Translations under genes and position numbers: made by a program
Shown: positions 28,431 through 37,832 of the stretch, one piece after another
How positions within the stretch are numbered: the first letter of the stretch is position 1
Layout: every line of letters starts with the position of its first letter
Notes under the pieces: model-generated
What the model saw: only the letters and a program-made list of their open reading frames with translations
What the model was told of the DNA's origin: nothing
Databases searched by the model: none
Assembly (NCBI RefSeq): GCF_000633395.1
Contig: NZ_AYMU01000006.1
Span: 183,536-247,535 of the forward strand
Direction of reading: 5' to 3'
Length of the DNA: 64,000 nucleotides
DNA from: Pseudomonas sp. PH1b
Lineage (GTDB): Bacteria > Pseudomonadota > Gammaproteobacteria > Pseudomonadales > Pseudomonadaceae

Positions 28431-29831
28431 ATGTCAGTCATGCAGCTCGCCAACGACGCCACGCCCTGCGATGCCGCTTGCCCAGGCACGCCTCTGCCCA
28501 GCCTCAGGCATCCCCAGGTCGAGGCATTGCTGCGCCAGCATCCAGAGGCGCTGCACAGCCTGGTGGACGGCCTGGGCTCGCCGCTGCACCTGATGCTGCC
28601 CCAGGTATTCACCGGCAATGTGCAGCGGTTCCAGCGCACTTTCGAACAGCATGCGGTGGATGGCGCCCTGTTGTACGCCAAGAAAGCCAACAAGGCCGAC
28701 TGCCTGGTCAGGGCCTGCAGCCAGCAGGGCATCGGCGTCGACGTAGCCAGCCTCGGCGAACTGGAAAAGACCCTGGGCGGCGGCGTGCCGGGCCCTCGCA
28801 TCGGCATCTCCGGCCCGGAGAAGAGCCAGCGCCTGCTGGAGCTGGGCCTCAGCCACCAGTGCCTGCTGGCGATCGACTCGCTGAATGAATTGCGGCGCCT
28901 GCAACAGCTGGCCCACGACCGCGGGCAAGCGGCCCGGCTGACCCTGCGCCAGCGCCCCGAGAGCCATGCCGACAGCCGCTTTGGCCTGAGCCCGGCTGAA
29001 TGTGCACAGGCCATTGCGCTGTGCCGCGAAGACCCACGCGGATTGCGCCTGGAAGGTTTCTCCTTCCACCTTGGCGGCTACTCCTGCGAACAGCGGGTCG
29101 AGGCCGCCGCCCAGCTGCTGACACTGTGCATCGACACCCGCGCCAGCGGCCTGGACCACTGCAGGCGCATCAACCTGGGCGGTGGCTTCGCCGTGCAGTA
29201 CGTGAGCCCGCAAGCCTGGGAGCGCTTTCGCCAGCACAACCACCCCACGCACTACCACGCGGGTAAATCGTTCAGCGATTTCTATCCCTACGGCGCCCCA
29301 CGCGCTTGCGCCGAGGCCCTGGCGGACATCCTCGCGGCGCCGGTCGAGGGCACCATCAGCCTGGCGCAACAGGCGGCCCGCCACGGCATCGATTTCATCA
29401 TCGAGCCCGGCAGGGCCCTGCTGGATCAGGCCGGTATCAGCGCGTTTCGCGTGCAGGGGGTCAAGGACCGCCGCGACAGCGACGGCTACGCCCTGGTCAC
29501 GGTACAGGGCAGTAGCTTCAGCCTCTCGGAGCAGTGGTTCAACAGCGAATACCTGCCCGAGCCGGTGCTGCTGCCTGCCAGCCCTCGCGAGCCCGAGCCC
29601 TTTATCGCCTGCATCGGTGGCTCGACCTGCCTGGAGGCCGACATGCTGACCTGGCGCAAGATCCGCTTCGCGCACCCGGTACGCCCCGGCGACCTGCTGC
29701 TGTACCTCAATACCGCCGGCTACCAGATGGACTCCAACGAGTCGCCCTTCCATGAAGCCCGACTGCCGCACAAGGTGGTCATCGAACTCGACGGCGGCGC
29801 CCTGCGCTGGCAGCTCGACGGGCTGGCGTGA
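28431..29831 (+). CDS. SbnH-like PLP-dependent decarboxylase (DAP/ornithine decarboxylase fold III)
   Basis: Alanine-racemase-fold decarboxylase, 466 residues. The PLP lysine is in LYAKKANKAD. Other family motifs are FHLGGYSCE, NLGGGFAVQY, IEPGRALLDQ, and the C-terminal CLEADML and GYQMD (catalytic Cys and Tyr regions). Closest in type to siderophore decarboxylases SbnH/PvsE rather than LysA: there is no lysine operon and it sits with SbnA- and SbnB-like genes. It would remove a carboxyl from an intermediate such as a diaminopropionate derivative. ATG 28431 has AAGG six bases upstream; 28425 is the alternative. Confidence 0.85.
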   Translation: MSVMQLANDATPCDAACPGTPLPSLRHPQVEALLRQHPEALHSLVDGLGSPLHLMLPQVFTGNVQRFQRTFEQHAVDGALLYAKKANKADCLVRACSQQGIGVDVASLGELEKTLGGGVPGPRIGISGPEKSQRLLELGLSHQCLLAIDSLNELRRLQQLAHDRGQAARLTLRQRPESHADSRFGLSPAECAQAIALCREDPRGLRLEGFSFHLGGYSCEQRVEAAAQLLTLCIDTRASGLDHCRRINLGGGFAVQYVSPQAWERFRQHNHPTHYHAGKSFSDFYPYGAPRACAEALADILAAPVEGTISLAQQAARHGIDFIIEPGRALLDQAGISAFRVQGVKDRRDSDGYALVTVQGSSFSLSEQWFNSEYLPEPVLLPASPREPEPFIACIGGSTCLEADMLTWRKIRFAHPVRPGDLLLYLNTAGYQMDSNESPFHEARLPHKVVIELDGGALRWQLDGLA

Positions 29832-29856
29832 GTTTTATCTGCCAAGAGGAATCAGG

Positions 29857-30855
29857 ATGAACCGCTCAACGCAATACGCCGCCCCCGGCGAACTCTGGGT
29901 GCTGCCGCAAGCCGCCCTGGAAGACCTCGGCGTGCGCTATGTCGATGTGCTCGAGGTGGTGCGCCAGGCCTATGTCGCCCTGCGCCAGGGCGACTCGCAG
30001 AACCCGCTGAAGACCATTGTCGAGCCCAGGGACCAGCGCTCCATCAGCTACTCCATGGTCGGCCGCGACGGGGCCAGCCAGACCCTGGGGTTCAAGGTGG
30101 TGTACGAACACGACCCGCAGCGCCTGCGGGACGCCTATGGCTTCCACTCCTTCATCTTTCTCTGCGATGACCACAGCGGCCAGCCGATTGCCCTGATGGA
30201 CGTCGCCCAGCTGGGACCGATGCGCACCTCCGCGACCTCGGCGCTGATGGCCCGGGCGGCCTGCCCGCAGGCGCGCACCGCGCTGGTGGTCGGCACCGGC
30301 GTGCAGGGGCAGATTGCCTTGCCGATGCTCCTGGCCGCGCTGCCCGGCCTGGAACGCCTGCAGGTCTACGGCCACTACGCCGAGGGCCTGAAGGCCGTGG
30401 AACAAGCGCTGCAACGCCACTGCCCGGGGCGCAGGGTGGAGGTGGTCAGCGACCTGGCCGAGGCCGCGGCGAATGCTGACATCATCCTCGGCGTGGCCGG
30501 CCTGACCGCCCGCCAGCAGGTACGACGCGCCTGGCTCAAGCCCGGAGCGGTGGCGGTGCTGGTGGGCTATGGCATCGATGCCGACGTGCTGCACGGCGCC
30601 GACTACCGCATCGCCACCGACAGCGCACAGATGCGCGTCACCAGCGCCGACCTTGCCGCCGCCGACGGCAGCCTGCCGGCGATGGATGCCGAACTGCCGG
30701 ACATCCTCCTCGGCCATGCCCCCGCACGGCGCCACCCGCAGGACGTGGTCTTCGCCTACAACAGCGGCATGGTGGTCACCGACGTGGCCCTGGGACGCTA
30801 CCTCGCGGACCTGGCCCTGGCCGGCCAGCGTGGCCAGAGGGTCAAGCTATGGTGA
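29857..30855 (+). CDS. SbnB-like ornithine cyclodeaminase/mu-crystallin family dehydrogenase
   Basis: A 332-residue NAD-dependent enzyme with the Rossmann motif VVGTGVQGQIALPM near residue 145 and the substrate-side arginine-lysine pattern of the family near the N-terminus (TSATSALMARAAC precedes the Rossmann fold). In staphyloferrin B synthesis SbnB oxidatively cleaves N-(1-amino-1-carboxy-2-ethyl)-glutamate to 2,3-diaminopropionate and 2-oxoglutarate. Presence of an SbnA-like gene in the same operon makes that role more likely than ornithine cyclodeaminase. Ends 7 bp inside the next gene. Confidence 0.8.
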   Translation: MNRSTQYAAPGELWVLPQAALEDLGVRYVDVLEVVRQAYVALRQGDSQNPLKTIVEPRDQRSISYSMVGRDGASQTLGFKVVYEHDPQRLRDAYGFHSFIFLCDDHSGQPIALMDVAQLGPMRTSATSALMARAACPQARTALVVGTGVQGQIALPMLLAALPGLERLQVYGHYAEGLKAVEQALQRHCPGRRVEVVSDLAEAAANADIILGVAGLTARQQVRRAWLKPGAVAVLVGYGIDADVLHGADYRIATDSAQMRVTSADLAAADGSLPAMDAELPDILLGHAPARRHPQDVVFAYNSGMVVTDVALGRYLADLALAGQRGQRVKLW

Positions 30856-32276
30856 ACTCCGACCCACGTGGCTGGCCGCTGTGGAAGCGCGAATTCCTGC
30901 CGTTGCTGCTGCTGGCCTGCCCGCTGATCCTGACCAACCTGGCCCATGTCGCGCTGACCACCATCGATATCCTGGTCCTGGGCACCCTGGGGGCCAAGGA
31001 GATCGCCGCCGGCGGCCTGGCCATCGCCCTGTTCAACCAGCTGCGTACCACCGGCACCGGCCTGGTCACCGGCGTCAGCAATCTGGTGGCCCAGGCCAAT
31101 GCCCGCCAGGAGCCGCAGCAGATCAGCCAACTGCTGGTGGCCGGGCTGTTCTGGGCCACCCTCAGCGGTGTGCTGTTCATTGCCGTGCTGCTGCTTCTGG
31201 AGCGGCCGCTGGTCTGGCTCGGCCAGGACCCGAGCGTGGCCGCCGACACCGTGCGTTTCCTCACGATCCTGGCCCCGGGCCTGCTGCCGTGCCTGTGGTT
31301 CCAGACCTTGCGCCACTTCACTGTCGGCCTGAAGACCCCAGGGCCGCTGCTGCTCATTACCCTGGTATCGATCGTGCTCACCGCGGGCCTGAACTACGCC
31401 CTGGTGTACGGCAGGTTCGGCTTGCCGGCCCTGGGTTTCGAGGGCGTGGCCCTGACCAGCAGCCTGGTGTTCCTGCTCTCGTGCCTGATGTTCCTCGCTG
31501 TGGTGCTGAGCAACCGTGAGCTGGCGCGGTACTTCGCCCCCGGGCAGTTGAAGTGTTCCTGGGCGAGCCTGGGGGCGGTGTGGAAACTCGGCCTGCCAAT
31601 TGCCGGCACCTACGCTTCGGAGGCGGGCTTCTTCAGCGTCCTGACCCTGCTGATCGGCACCCTGGGCATGGAAGCGCTGGCCGCCCAGACCGTGCTCAAC
31701 CAGATCATCTACATCGTCTTCATGTTCTCCGCGGGAATCTCCCACGCGGCCTCGATCCACATCAGCGAGGCCCATGCCGCCGCCCAGTACCATCGCGCCC
31801 GGCAACTGGGGCACATGGGCCTGGCAGCCGGCGGGCTGCTGATGCTGCTGTTCGCGGTGCTCTACCTGCTGTTCGCCCAACCGATCGTCGCGCTGTTCAT
31901 TTCCGCCGAACAAAGCGCCAACCAGGAGGTGCTGGCCCTGACCGCCAGTGGCTTGCTGATCGCCGCGGTACTGCAGTTCTTCGACGCCAGCCAGAACATC
32001 GGCAACGGCATCCTGCGCGGGATCGGCGACACCGCCGGGCCCTTTCGCATCTCCCTCTACGGCTACTGGCTGGTGGGCCTGCCCGCCGCCTATGTACTGG
32101 GCATCCTCAGCCCCAATGGCATCTACGGCATCTGGATAGGCCTGGCCATCGGCCTTGCGGCCACCGCCGTGCTGCTGCTGGTGTCCTTCGAGAAACAGCT
32201 CAAGGCGCTGCTGGCCCAGGCCGAGCCCGCCCCACTGGCAACCGTGGCCGACCCGGCCGCCAAGGAGCCCACATGA
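30849..32276 (+). CDS. MATE-family efflux transporter
   Basis: A 475-residue inner-membrane exporter with about 12 membrane spans in two MatE halves (LLACPLILTNLAHVALTTIDILVLG at the start of the first; KLGLPIAGTYASEAGFFSVL at the start of the second). It overlaps the dehydrogenase gene by 7 bp and its stop overlaps the next start (ATGA), so it is part of the operon. The probable role is export of the operon's product. Confidence 0.88.
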   Translation: MVNSDPRGWPLWKREFLPLLLLACPLILTNLAHVALTTIDILVLGTLGAKEIAAGGLAIALFNQLRTTGTGLVTGVSNLVAQANARQEPQQISQLLVAGLFWATLSGVLFIAVLLLLERPLVWLGQDPSVAADTVRFLTILAPGLLPCLWFQTLRHFTVGLKTPGPLLLITLVSIVLTAGLNYALVYGRFGLPALGFEGVALTSSLVFLLSCLMFLAVVLSNRELARYFAPGQLKCSWASLGAVWKLGLPIAGTYASEAGFFSVLTLLIGTLGMEALAAQTVLNQIIYIVFMFSAGISHAASIHISEAHAAAQYHRARQLGHMGLAAGGLLMLLFAVLYLLFAQPIVALFISAEQSANQEVLALTASGLLIAAVLQFFDASQNIGNGILRGIGDTAGPFRISLYGYWLVGLPAAYVLGILSPNGIYGIWIGLAIGLAATAVLLLVSFEKQLKALLAQAEPAPLATVADPAAKEPT

Positions 32277-33421
32277 CTGCCACGCCCTGCGCCACTGCCG
32301 TGCTCAAGCTGCTGCGCAACAGCGTCAAGGCCCTGCCCCTGTACGACCCGGGGGCCGACCCGGAACAGGTGGCGCGCCGCAGCACCCACCCATTGCTCAA
32401 GCTGTCGAACAACGAGAATCCCCTGGGGGTGGCCCCGGCGGCCCTGGCGGCGCTCGAACAGCTCAGAGCGCGGAGCTACAGCCGCTACCCGGACCCGGCC
32501 TGCCAGCACCTGCGCCGGGCGCTGGGGGAACACCTGGACAGCGACCCCGAGCGCCTGATCATCGGCAACGGCTCGGAGAACCTGCTGGAGCTGCTGTGCC
32601 TGGCCTTCCTCGATCCGGCGGATCGCGTGGTCACCCAGTCGCCCTGCTTCGGCCTGCACGAGATCTTTCCTCTGATGATGGCCGCGCAGGTGGTCAAGGT
32701 CGCGTCCAACCCGGACTTCTCCTGCAACCTCGACGCCTGGCAAACCGCCCTGGCCACGCCGACCAAGATGCTGTTGATCAGCAACCCGTCGAACCCCTTG
32801 GGCACGATCTTCGATCACCAGGCCTTCACCCGGCTGATCGACTCGGCCCCCGACGACACCCTGCTGGTGATCGACGAGGCCTACTACGAGTTCGCCAGCG
32901 CCGACGCGGATTTCCCCGATGCCCTGCGCACACTGCGCAACCAGTCGCGACCCTGGATCGTCCTGCGCACCTTCTCCAAGGCCTACGGCCTGGCGGGGCT
33001 GCGGGTGGGCTACGGAATCGCCAGCGACGCCAGCTTGGTGCAGGCGCTGGACCGGGTCCGCACGCCCTACAACATCAACCAGGCCGCCCAGCACGCCGCG
33101 CTGGCGGCCCTGGGTGACCCGCAGCATGTGCAGCGCAGCCAGGCCTTTGCCGCCCAGGCCCGGGAGCCCCTGCAACGGGCATTGATTGCGGCGGGATTGC
33201 GGGTAGCACCCTCGCGGACCAACTTCCTGTTCATCGACACCGGGGTCGATGCCCTGGAGGTCAACCGGCGCTTGCTTGACGAGGCAATCATCATCAAAGC
33301 CTGGCGCGAGCCCGGCTACCAGAGCTGTATCCGCATGTCCCTGGGCCAGCCCGCGGACAACCTGCGGTTTCTCGAAGGCTTGCAACGCGCCGTAGCGGCA
33401 CTGCGTTGCACAAGCCCGTGA
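32273..33421 (+). CDS. HisC-like PLP-dependent aminotransferase (fold type I)
   Basis: A 382-residue class I/II aminotransferase. It has LKLSNNENPLG near the N-terminus, the YSRYPDP segment, LISNPSNPLGT, the IDEAYYEF aspartate-tyrosine motif, and the PLP lysine in RTFSKAYGLAGLRVGYG. These are hallmarks of histidinol-phosphate aminotransferase and its CobD-like relatives. A histidine-synthesis role is unlikely because the gene is in a receptor/exporter operon. It may supply or modify an amino group, or act as a decarboxylase. Coupled to the MATE gene by ATGA overlap. Confidence 0.82.
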   Translation: MTATPCATAVLKLLRNSVKALPLYDPGADPEQVARRSTHPLLKLSNNENPLGVAPAALAALEQLRARSYSRYPDPACQHLRRALGEHLDSDPERLIIGNGSENLLELLCLAFLDPADRVVTQSPCFGLHEIFPLMMAAQVVKVASNPDFSCNLDAWQTALATPTKMLLISNPSNPLGTIFDHQAFTRLIDSAPDDTLLVIDEAYYEFASADADFPDALRTLRNQSRPWIVLRTFSKAYGLAGLRVGYGIASDASLVQALDRVRTPYNINQAAQHAALAALGDPQHVQRSQAFAAQAREPLQRALIAAGLRVAPSRTNFLFIDTGVDALEVNRRLLDEAIIIKAWREPGYQSCIRMSLGQPADNLRFLEGLQRAVAALRCTSP

Positions 33422-33468
33422 TTGTCAGGCCCGAGGCCCTTTTCCTGCCCCCCTACTCCGAGGTCACC

Positions 33469-34482
33469 ATGGATTCGCCACCCTGCACCTGCGGCATCAA
33501 GCAGCGTGTTTCCGATCTGATCGGCGCATCGCCCCTGCTCCAACTGTGTGAAACCGCCAACGGCTGCCAGTTGCTGCTCAAGCTGGAACAGTACAACCCC
33601 ACCGGCACCGCGAAGATCCGCATGGCCCGGCAGATGATCGATGAAGCCGAAGCCCAAGGGTTGCTGCAACCCGGCGGCTGGATTGTCGAATCCACCTCGG
33701 GCAATACCGGCCTGGGCCTGGCGCTGATCGCCGCCGAGCGTGGATATCGCTTCACCGCCGTGGTCGACCATCATGCCTCGGCGGAAAAACTGCGGGGCAT
33801 GCAGGCCTTCGGCGCGCAGCTGGTGCGGGTCGGCAGCCCCGACGGCGGCCTGGCCACCGCCGACCGCGACGCCACCGCCGCCCGCATTGCCCGGGAGCAG
33901 GGTGCCTACTGGACCCAGCAGCACAATAACCCGGCCAACGCCAACGGCTACCAGGCCCTGGCCGAGGAAATCCACAGCGCCCTGGGCGGGCGCCTGGATT
34001 GCCTGTTTGGCGCAGTGGGCACCGGCGGCTCGCTGTGCGGCACCGCCCGCGCCTTGAAGGCCCACAACCCCGAGGTGCGGATCATCGGCGTCGAGCCCTG
34101 CGGCTCGGTGATCTTCGGCGGCCCCGGGGCCTGCTATCACCAGTCCGGGACCGGCACCCCGGAAGGCGCGGAAATCGGCGTGCTGATCGACTACCCGCTG
34201 ATCGACAGCGGCTTGAAGGTGTCCGATGCCGAGGCCTTTGAAACCGCCCGCTATCTGGCACGGGAGCATGGCCTGCTGCTGGGCGGCTCGGCCGGCGGGG
34301 TGGTGTACCAGGCGCTCAAGTACGCCCAGGACGCGGCGCCGGGCAGCCTGATCGTGGCCCTGGTCTGCGACGGCGGGGAGAAGTACCTGGACACGGTGTT
34401 CAACGATGAGTGGATGGACCGCCATCAGCTCTTCGAGCCGCGGGTCCGGCAGCAACTGGCCGGCTGGCTGGCCCGGGCCTGA
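33469..34482 (+). CDS. SbnA-like cysteine-synthase-family PLP enzyme
   Basis: Fold type II PLP enzyme of 337 residues. The PLP lysine lies in EQYNPTGTAKIRMA (cysteine synthases have NPTGSVKDR), followed by the substrate loop ESTSGNTG and the phosphate-binding GTGGS. In staphyloferrin B synthesis SbnA joins O-phosphoserine and glutamate to an N-linked amino-dicarboxylate. The changed SxKDR segment argues against housekeeping CysK. It ends the operon, just before a bidirectional terminator. ATG 33469 is used; a TTG at 33406 inside the previous gene is less likely. Confidence 0.82.
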   Translation: MDSPPCTCGIKQRVSDLIGASPLLQLCETANGCQLLLKLEQYNPTGTAKIRMARQMIDEAEAQGLLQPGGWIVESTSGNTGLGLALIAAERGYRFTAVVDHHASAEKLRGMQAFGAQLVRVGSPDGGLATADRDATAARIAREQGAYWTQQHNNPANANGYQALAEEIHSALGGRLDCLFGAVGTGGSLCGTARALKAHNPEVRIIGVEPCGSVIFGGPGACYHQSGTGTPEGAEIGVLIDYPLIDSGLKVSDAEAFETARYLAREHGLLLGGSAGGVVYQALKYAQDAAPGSLIVALVCDGGEKYLDTVFNDEWMDRHQLFEPRVRQQLAGWLARA

Positions 34483-34493
34483 ATCGCCGGCAT

Positions 34494-34530
34494 AAAAAAG
34501 CCGCTGGGCCAGGGGCGCCAGCGGCTTTTT
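34494..34530. terminator. bidirectional intrinsic terminator
   Basis: AAAAAAGCCGCTGG pairs with CCAGCGGCTTTTT around an 8-10 bp loop; A-run on one side and T-run on the other serve both the SbnA-like operon and convergent gabT. Confidence 0.92.
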
Positions 34531-34554
34531 ACAGCGGGCCTTCAGGCCCAGGCA

Positions 34555-35835
34555 TCACGCCAGCTCAGCGAAGCACTCTTCGATGATGGCCAGGCCTTTG
34601 TCCAGTTGCGCATCCGGCGAGGTCAGCGGCACCAGCACCCGCAGAACGTTGCCGTAGGTGCCGCAGGACAGCAGGATCAGGCCCTTGTCGCGGGCCTTGG
34701 CCACAACCTGGGCCACGGCGGCGGCGTTCGGCTTGTGGCTGTCGCCGTTCTCGAACAGCTCGACCGCGATCATCGCGCCCAGGGCACGCACTTCACCGAT
34801 CACCGGGTACTTGGCCTGGATGGCCTTGAGGCCGGTCACCAGGCGCTCGCCCACGGCCTTGCAGCGGTCCAGCAGGTGCTCTTCCTCGAACACTTCCATC
34901 ACCGCCAGGGCTGCCGCGCAAGCGATCGGGCTACCGGCGTAGGTGCCGCCCAGGCCGCCTGGAGCGATGGCGTCCATGTACTCGGCCTTGCCGCAGACAC
35001 CGGCCAGGGGGAAGCCGCCGGCGATGGATTTGGCGAAGGTGGTCAGGTCGGCGGTAACGCCCATCTGTTCCATGGCGAAGAAGGTGCCGGTACGGCCAGC
35101 GCCGGTCTGCACTTCGTCAGCGATCAGCAGGATGCCGTGCTGGTCGCACAGGGCGCGCAGGCGCTTCATGAATTCCTTCGGCGCAACGTAGAAACCACCT
35201 TCGCCCTGGACCGGCTCGATGATGATTGCGGCGATGTCACGAGGCTCGGCGTCGTTCTTGAAGATGCGCTCGATGCTGGCGATGGAGTCGTCGATGCTCA
35301 CGCCGTGCAGTTCATTCGGGTACAGCGCGCGGAAGATGCCGCCTGGCATCAGGCCCATGCCGGCCGAGTAAGGCACGACTTTACCGGTCAGGCCCAGGGT
35401 CATCATGGTGCGACCGTGGTAGGCGCCGGTGAAGGCGATCACGCCGGCGCGGCCAGTGGCGGCGCGGGCGATTTTCACAGCGTTTTCCACGGCTTCGGAA
35501 CCGGTGGTCACCAGCAGGGTTTTCTTGGCGAAGTCACCTGGGACCTTGGCGTTGATTTTCTCGCACAGCTCCACGTACGGCTCGTAGGCCAGGACCTGGA
35601 AGCAGGTGTGGGTCAGCTTGTTCAGTTGCTCGGTCACTGCGGCGATGATCTTCGGGTGCACGTGGCCGGTGTTCAGTACCGCGATGCCGCCGGCGAAGTC
35701 GATGAACTCGCGACCTTCAACGTCGGTAACCGTGGCGTTCTTCGCGCTGTCGGCGAAAATCGGGTGAATCTGGCCAACACCGCGAGGGACAGCGGCTTCA
35801 CGGCGTTTCATCAGGGATGCGTTGGTCTTGCTCAT
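34555..35835 (-). CDS. gabT: 4-aminobutyrate aminotransferase GabT
   Basis: Transfers the amino group of GABA to 2-oxoglutarate, giving succinate semialdehyde. The 426-residue product has GAYHGRTMMTLGLTG, the PLP-Asp motif LLIADEVQTGAGRTG and the PLP-lysine segment TTFAKSIAGGFPLAG. It lies 3' of gabD and completes the GABA shunt with it. Start at MSKTNASLM, as in other Pseudomonas; the longer open frame is rejected. The 174 bp between gabD and gabT contain no gene. Confidence 0.96.
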   Translation of the reverse strand: MSKTNASLMKRREAAVPRGVGQIHPIFADSAKNATVTDVEGREFIDFAGGIAVLNTGHVHPKIIAAVTEQLNKLTHTCFQVLAYEPYVELCEKINAKVPGDFAKKTLLVTTGSEAVENAVKIARAATGRAGVIAFTGAYHGRTMMTLGLTGKVVPYSAGMGLMPGGIFRALYPNELHGVSIDDSIASIERIFKNDAEPRDIAAIIIEPVQGEGGFYVAPKEFMKRLRALCDQHGILLIADEVQTGAGRTGTFFAMEQMGVTADLTTFAKSIAGGFPLAGVCGKAEYMDAIAPGGLGGTYAGSPIACAAALAVMEVFEEEHLLDRCKAVGERLVTGLKAIQAKYPVIGEVRALGAMIAVELFENGDSHKPNAAAVAQVVAKARDKGLILLSCGTYGNVLRVLVPLTSPDAQLDKGLAIIEECFAELA

Positions 35836-36009
35836 AAAATCCTCATTCACCGCTCCTAAAGCGGCGTGATTCAAGGGTTGCGGGGCCGGAAGGGCTGCGA
35901 CAGCATGCGTTGATCGACTGTCGGAGGCGCTCCGGGCCACCTTGAAAATTACGTTTTTACAGCGGCGCAAAGGGACAGCGCTCTCGTGCCCCCTGCGCTT
36001 GAAGCGAAA

Positions 36010-37452
36010 TCAGATGCCCAGGCAGAGGTACTTGATTTCCAGGTAGTCCTCGATGCCGTACTTGGAGCCTTCGCGACCCAGGCCCGAAGCCTTGATGCCG
36101 CCGAACGGCGCCACTTCGTTGGAGATCAGGCCGGTGTTGACCCCGACCATGCCGTATTCCAGGGCCTCGGCCACACGGAACACACGGCCCAGGTCGCGGG
36201 CATAGAAGTACGAGGCCAGGCCGAACTCGGTGTCGTTGGACATGGCGATGACTTCGGCCTCGTCCTTGAAGCGGAACAGTGGCGCCAATGGACCGAAGGT
36301 CTCTTCCTTGGCCACCGCGGCGTTTTTCGGCACGTTGGTGAGGATGGTCGGTTCGAAGAAGTTGCCTTCCATCGGCTTGCCGCCCGCCAGCAGGGTCGCG
36401 CCTTTGCTCAGGGCATCGTTGATGTGCTCCTGGACCTTGGCCACGGCCTTCTCGTCGATCAGCGGACCGGTGGTGGTGCCTTCTTCCAGGCCGTTGCCGA
36501 TCTTCAGCTTGGCCACCGCGACTTTGAGCTTCTCGGCGAAGGCGTCGTACACCGAATCCTGGATGTACAGGCGGTTGGCGCAGACGCAGGTCTGGCCGTT
36601 GTTGCGGTACTTGGAGATGATCGCGCCTTCGACGGCCTTATCCAGGTCGGCGTCGTCGAACACGATGAACGGCGCGTTGCCGCCCAGTTCCAGGGAAACC
36701 TTCTTGATGTCCTTGGCGCATTCGGCCATCAGCTGGCGGCCGATTTCGGTGGAGCCGGTGAACGACAGCTTGCGCACGATCGGGTTGCTGGTCAGCTCGC
36801 CGCCGATGTCGCCGGCGCTGCCGGTGACCACGCTCAGCACGCCTTTGGGGATACCGGCACGGTGCGCCAGTTCCACCAGGGCCAGGGCCGAGAACGGGGT
36901 TTGCGAGGCGGGCTTGATGACCATGGTGCAACCGGCGGCCAGGGCCGGGCCGGCTTTACGGGTGATCATCGCCGCCGGGAAGTTCCACGGGGTGATGGCC
37001 GCGGTCACGCCGATCGGCTGCTTGATCACGATCAGGCGCTTGTCGGGCTGGTGGCCGGGGATCACGTCGCCGTAGATGCGCTTGGCTTCTTCGGCGAACC
37101 ATTCGATGAAGGAAGCGGCGTAGGCGATCTCGCCCTTGGCTTCGGCCAGTGGCTTGCCTTGCTCCAGGGTCATCAGGCGACCGAGGTCGTCCTGGTTCTC
37201 GATCAGCAATTCGTACCAGCGGCGCAGCTTGCTGGCGCGCTCCTTGGCGGTCAGGGCACGCCAAGCCGGCAGGGCCTTGTCGGCGGCTTCGATGGCACGG
37301 CGGGTTTCCGCGGCGCCCATCTTCGGCACGGTGCCGAGGATCTCGCCGGTGGCGGGGTTGTTGACCTTGATCGTCTGGCCATTGTCCGCGTCGACCCAAG
37401 CCCCATCGATGAAGGCTTGTTGGCGGAACAACTGGGCGTCTTTGAGCTGCAT
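36010..37452 (-). CDS. gabD: NADP-dependent succinate-semialdehyde dehydrogenase GabD
   Basis: Oxidises succinate semialdehyde to succinate. The 480-residue aldehyde dehydrogenase shows the general base Glu in LELGGNAPFIVF, the catalytic Cys in NNGQTCVCANR and the NPATGEILG N-terminal motif. It is upstream of gabT in the same direction. The 320 bp upstream (37453-37773) should contain the promoter; I see no gene there and no GabR-type regulator next to it. Confidence 0.96.
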   Translation of the reverse strand: MQLKDAQLFRQQAFIDGAWVDADNGQTIKVNNPATGEILGTVPKMGAAETRRAIEAADKALPAWRALTAKERASKLRRWYELLIENQDDLGRLMTLEQGKPLAEAKGEIAYAASFIEWFAEEAKRIYGDVIPGHQPDKRLIVIKQPIGVTAAITPWNFPAAMITRKAGPALAAGCTMVIKPASQTPFSALALVELAHRAGIPKGVLSVVTGSAGDIGGELTSNPIVRKLSFTGSTEIGRQLMAECAKDIKKVSLELGGNAPFIVFDDADLDKAVEGAIISKYRNNGQTCVCANRLYIQDSVYDAFAEKLKVAVAKLKIGNGLEEGTTTGPLIDEKAVAKVQEHINDALSKGATLLAGGKPMEGNFFEPTILTNVPKNAAVAKEETFGPLAPLFRFKDEAEVIAMSNDTEFGLASYFYARDLGRVFRVAEALEYGMVGVNTGLISNEVAPFGGIKASGLGREGSKYGIEDYLEIKYLCLGI

Positions 37453-37773
37453 GTCGGCTTCCTTAACAGCACCGCGCATACGCGGGGCGAATTGTGATTG
37501 TAGAAAGGCGCCTCGTCAGGAGTGGGCGCAGTCGCGCTGCCACCGGCCTGCATCGAGGCTGCCGTCAGGAAAATCGTTCACTGGGTTGAAGCACGAAAAT
37601 ATCGCACACAAGGATAGACGTGCCCTTGGGCACCCAGGCAAGAGCGTTTGAAATCTCAAACGAATCCTAGGATCAATGGGGGTAAAGGACAATAGGCTGT
37701 TCGAAAAAAAGAACGTAAAGGCGCCTGGCGGTCAATATCCCGGGGCAAGGCCGCCGATCGCCGGGCCAAAAGA

Positions 37774-37812
37774 CAACGCCCCCGCAGCCTTCGACAGGCG
37801 GCGGGGGCGTTG
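37774..37812. terminator. terminator after the R-body genes
   Basis: CAACGCCCCCGC and GCGGGGGCGTTG form a perfect 12-bp stem, 20 bp beyond the last RebB stop on the minus strand, followed on that strand by TCTTTT. Confidence 0.85.
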
Positions 37813-37832
37813 GCAACACGCCAGGGGAAGGG

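Noticed and set aside
28431..29831. Diaminopimelate decarboxylase LysA
   Set aside because: Sits with SbnA/SbnB-like genes and a receptor; no lysine-pathway neighbour.
32273..33421. Histidine biosynthesis HisC
   Set aside because: Motifs fit the fold, but the gene is coupled to a MATE exporter and SbnA-like gene, away from any his genes.
33469..34482. Housekeeping cysteine synthase
   Set aside because: The PLP-lysine segment is NPTGTAKIR rather than NPTGSVKDR, and the operon context is metallophore-like.
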